The position numbers and the translations under genes were made by a program. From contig CAZOZL010000006.1 of the NCBI GenBank assembly GCA_964584305.1, positions 1 through 64,000 of the forward strand: a stretch of 64,000 bases of DNA, written 5' to 3'. Source of the stretch: SB11 sp964584305 (GTDB taxonomy: Bacteria; Bacteroidota; Bacteroidia; UBA8524). Shown piece after piece: positions 63,112 to 64,000 of the stretch (positions are counted from its first letter, which is position 1; each line of letters begins with the position of its first letter). The notes under the pieces were generated by a model. That model did no database searches. It was not told where the DNA came from and worked only from the letters and a program-made list of their open reading frames with translations.

Positions 63112-63225
63112 AACCCCTACCAATAGTATTGCCGTTTTTATCTATGCTACAATTTGGTTTCCCCTAAAGGGGAAGGGTACTTAGTTGCTAATGCTAATAG
63201 TTAATTTTGGAAGGGGCTCTACAAT
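63112..63225 (+). repeat. Dispersed repeat R3, copy 2
   Basis: ACCCCTACCAAT, TATGCTACAATTTGG, the stem CCCCTAAAGGGG, and GGAAGGGGCT near the end. It aligns over about 110 bases with 16376-16485. Confidence 0.7.
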
Positions 63226-63399
63226 ACTGAAACAAACCACGTTATTGTGAGATAGCCTTCTTAGGTTAGCGTGGCAATCTCTATCTAACCACTCTTTAGT
63301 CCCTTTCCTATAACCGCAAGGAGGGAAACAGCCGCACTGTCCCTTTCCAGTCAACAGAGGAAAATTATGAATACCTGCCTTACTAAAAAAACAAAAGCA

Positions 63400-63407
63400 T
63401 AATTTTG
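63400..63407 (+). promoter_or_regulatory. -7 box (TAATTTTG) of the flavin reductase gene
   Basis: Ends 8 nt before the ATG at 63416. Confidence 0.5.
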
Positions 63408-63415
63408 CACCCACT

Positions 63416-64000
63416 ATGTTAGAAATTATACCCAGCGAAGTTTCTACCGGCAAACTACACGGCTATATGTTGGCATCTATCGCTCCTCGCCCTATATGCT
63501 TTGCCAGTACAGTAGATAAAGACGGTAGCGTAAACCTTAGTCCTTATAGCTTTTTTAATGCTTTTGGCAGTAATCCTACTACGTTAATTTTTTCTCCTGC
63601 CCGCAGGGTTAGAGATAATACCATAAAACACACTTTAGAGAATGTGTACCAAACCAAAGAAGTTTGTATAAATGTAGTTACCTACGAAATAGTGCAGCAA
63701 ATGAGCCTTGCCAGTACCGAGTATGCAAAAGGCGTGAATGAGTTTGAAAAGGCAGGCTTTACAGAACTTCCCTCCCACCTAATAAAAGCACCGAGGGTAA
63801 AAGAAAGCCCAGTACAGATAGAGTGTAAAGTACGTGAAGTAATAGAAACAGGACAAGAAGGCGGTGCAGGCAATTTAATAGTATGTGAAATACTAAAAAT
63901 GCACATAAACGAGGATATTTTGGGCGAGGATGGCACCATAGACCAACACAAGATACACTTAGTCTCACGATTGGGAAAAAACTGGTACGGCAAAGCCTTT
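63416..64000 (+). CDS. Flavin reductase family protein (cut by window end)
   Basis: 195 codons with no stop; the gene runs past the window. Starts MLEIIPSEVSTGKLHGYMLA. SIAPRPICFASTVDKDGSVN and LSPYSFFNAFGSNPTTLIFS (each shown in part) are typical of the flavin-reductase-like, FMN-binding split barrel. KEVCINVVTYEIVQQM and ILGEDGTIDQHKIHLVSRLG follow. It would bind FMN and reduce flavin or an unknown substrate. The usual family length is about 200-300 residues, so only the C-terminal part is missing. Confidence 0.85.
   Translation, partial: MLEIIPSEVSTGKLHGYMLASIAPRPICFASTVDKDGSVNLSPYSFFNAFGSNPTTLIFSPARRVRDNTIKHTLENVYQTKEVCINVVTYEIVQQMSLASTEYAKGVNEFEKAGFTELPSHLIKAPRVKESPVQIECKVREVIETGQEGGAGNLIVCEILKMHINEDILGEDGTIDQHKIHLVSRLGKNWYGKAF

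Larger units (their letters stand above)
63081..63415. other. 335-base intergenic region with R3 and other repeats
   Basis: R3 copy 2 (63112-63225), then a stretch with TTGTGAGATAGCCTTCTTAG (63245-63264; similar to 36335-36361 on the other strand) and CCGCAAGGAGGGAAACAGCC (similar to 24477-24500). A TAATTTTG box at 63400-63407 ends the region. No gene seen. Confidence 0.6.

Overview
This window comes from the chromosome of a member of the Bacteroidota. The evidence is an AT-rich sequence, Bacteroidota-type -7 promoter boxes (TAnnTTTG) in front of many genes, and the phylum-typical cluster acpP-fabF-rnc divergent from an IPExxxVDY gene and pyk. A KDO/heptose lipopolysaccharide pathway and many short lipoproteins fit the same picture. 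No rRNA, tRNA, CRISPR array or integrase was seen. The sequence is a scaffold with two 100-N gaps. One, inside mfd, is spurious: the same 55 bases flank it on both sides. The other hides the 3' end of an ABC-F gene.

Layout. 0-8 kb: a BASS transporter, a lytic transglycosylase, a tandem family of small lipoproteins with a truncated third copy, clpB, and a nucleoid-associated protein gene bracketed by hairpin repeats. 8-16 kb: aminotransferase, heptose-7-P kinase and a TrkH K+ transporter as one run; a RelE-like protein with an unusual cysteine-rich insert; a MacB-type permease; queA. 16-18 kb: an isolated phage-tail-like remnant with a T9 slippery run. 18-29 kb: a PAS/PAS/HisKA/REC protein without an ATPase domain, mfd, an amidase, a secreted MORN-like protein lying between two copies of the ABC-F 5' end, ABC-F, and Mpl. 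29-37 kb: a TPR protein, an MbnH/MbnP-like pair, then kdsA, a transaldolase-like/CBS fusion and a KdsC-like phosphatase, then LolA. 37-46 kb: ftsK, pyk, the fatty-acid cluster and a eukaryotic-type citrate synthase. 46-54 kb: a TIGR02757 protein, a 1170-residue secreted caspase-like protein, a PqqB-like lipoprotein, an ATPase plus DUF4276 pair, and methylmalonyl-CoA epimerase. 54-64 kb: iscS-iscU-iscA, an MFS transporter, a 2OG-Fe oxygenase, lptB, pyrE, Nudix, STAS-like, SDR, and a flavin reductase cut by the window end.

How genes work together. kdsA, the fusion and the KdsC-like gene look like a KDO operon in which a transaldolase-type domain carries the CBS pair normally found on arabinose-5-phosphate isomerase. 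This is the most novel signal here. The heptose kinase and LptB serve the same outer-membrane lipopolysaccharide. The IscSUA genes make Fe-S clusters. The MbnP-like lipoprotein and di-heme enzyme are a probable enzyme-substrate pair.

Intergenic DNA is rich in dispersed hairpin repeats: at least three families, called R1, R2 and R3 here. Several genes start only 4-8 nt after a -7 box, which predicts leaderless or nearly leaderless mRNAs.
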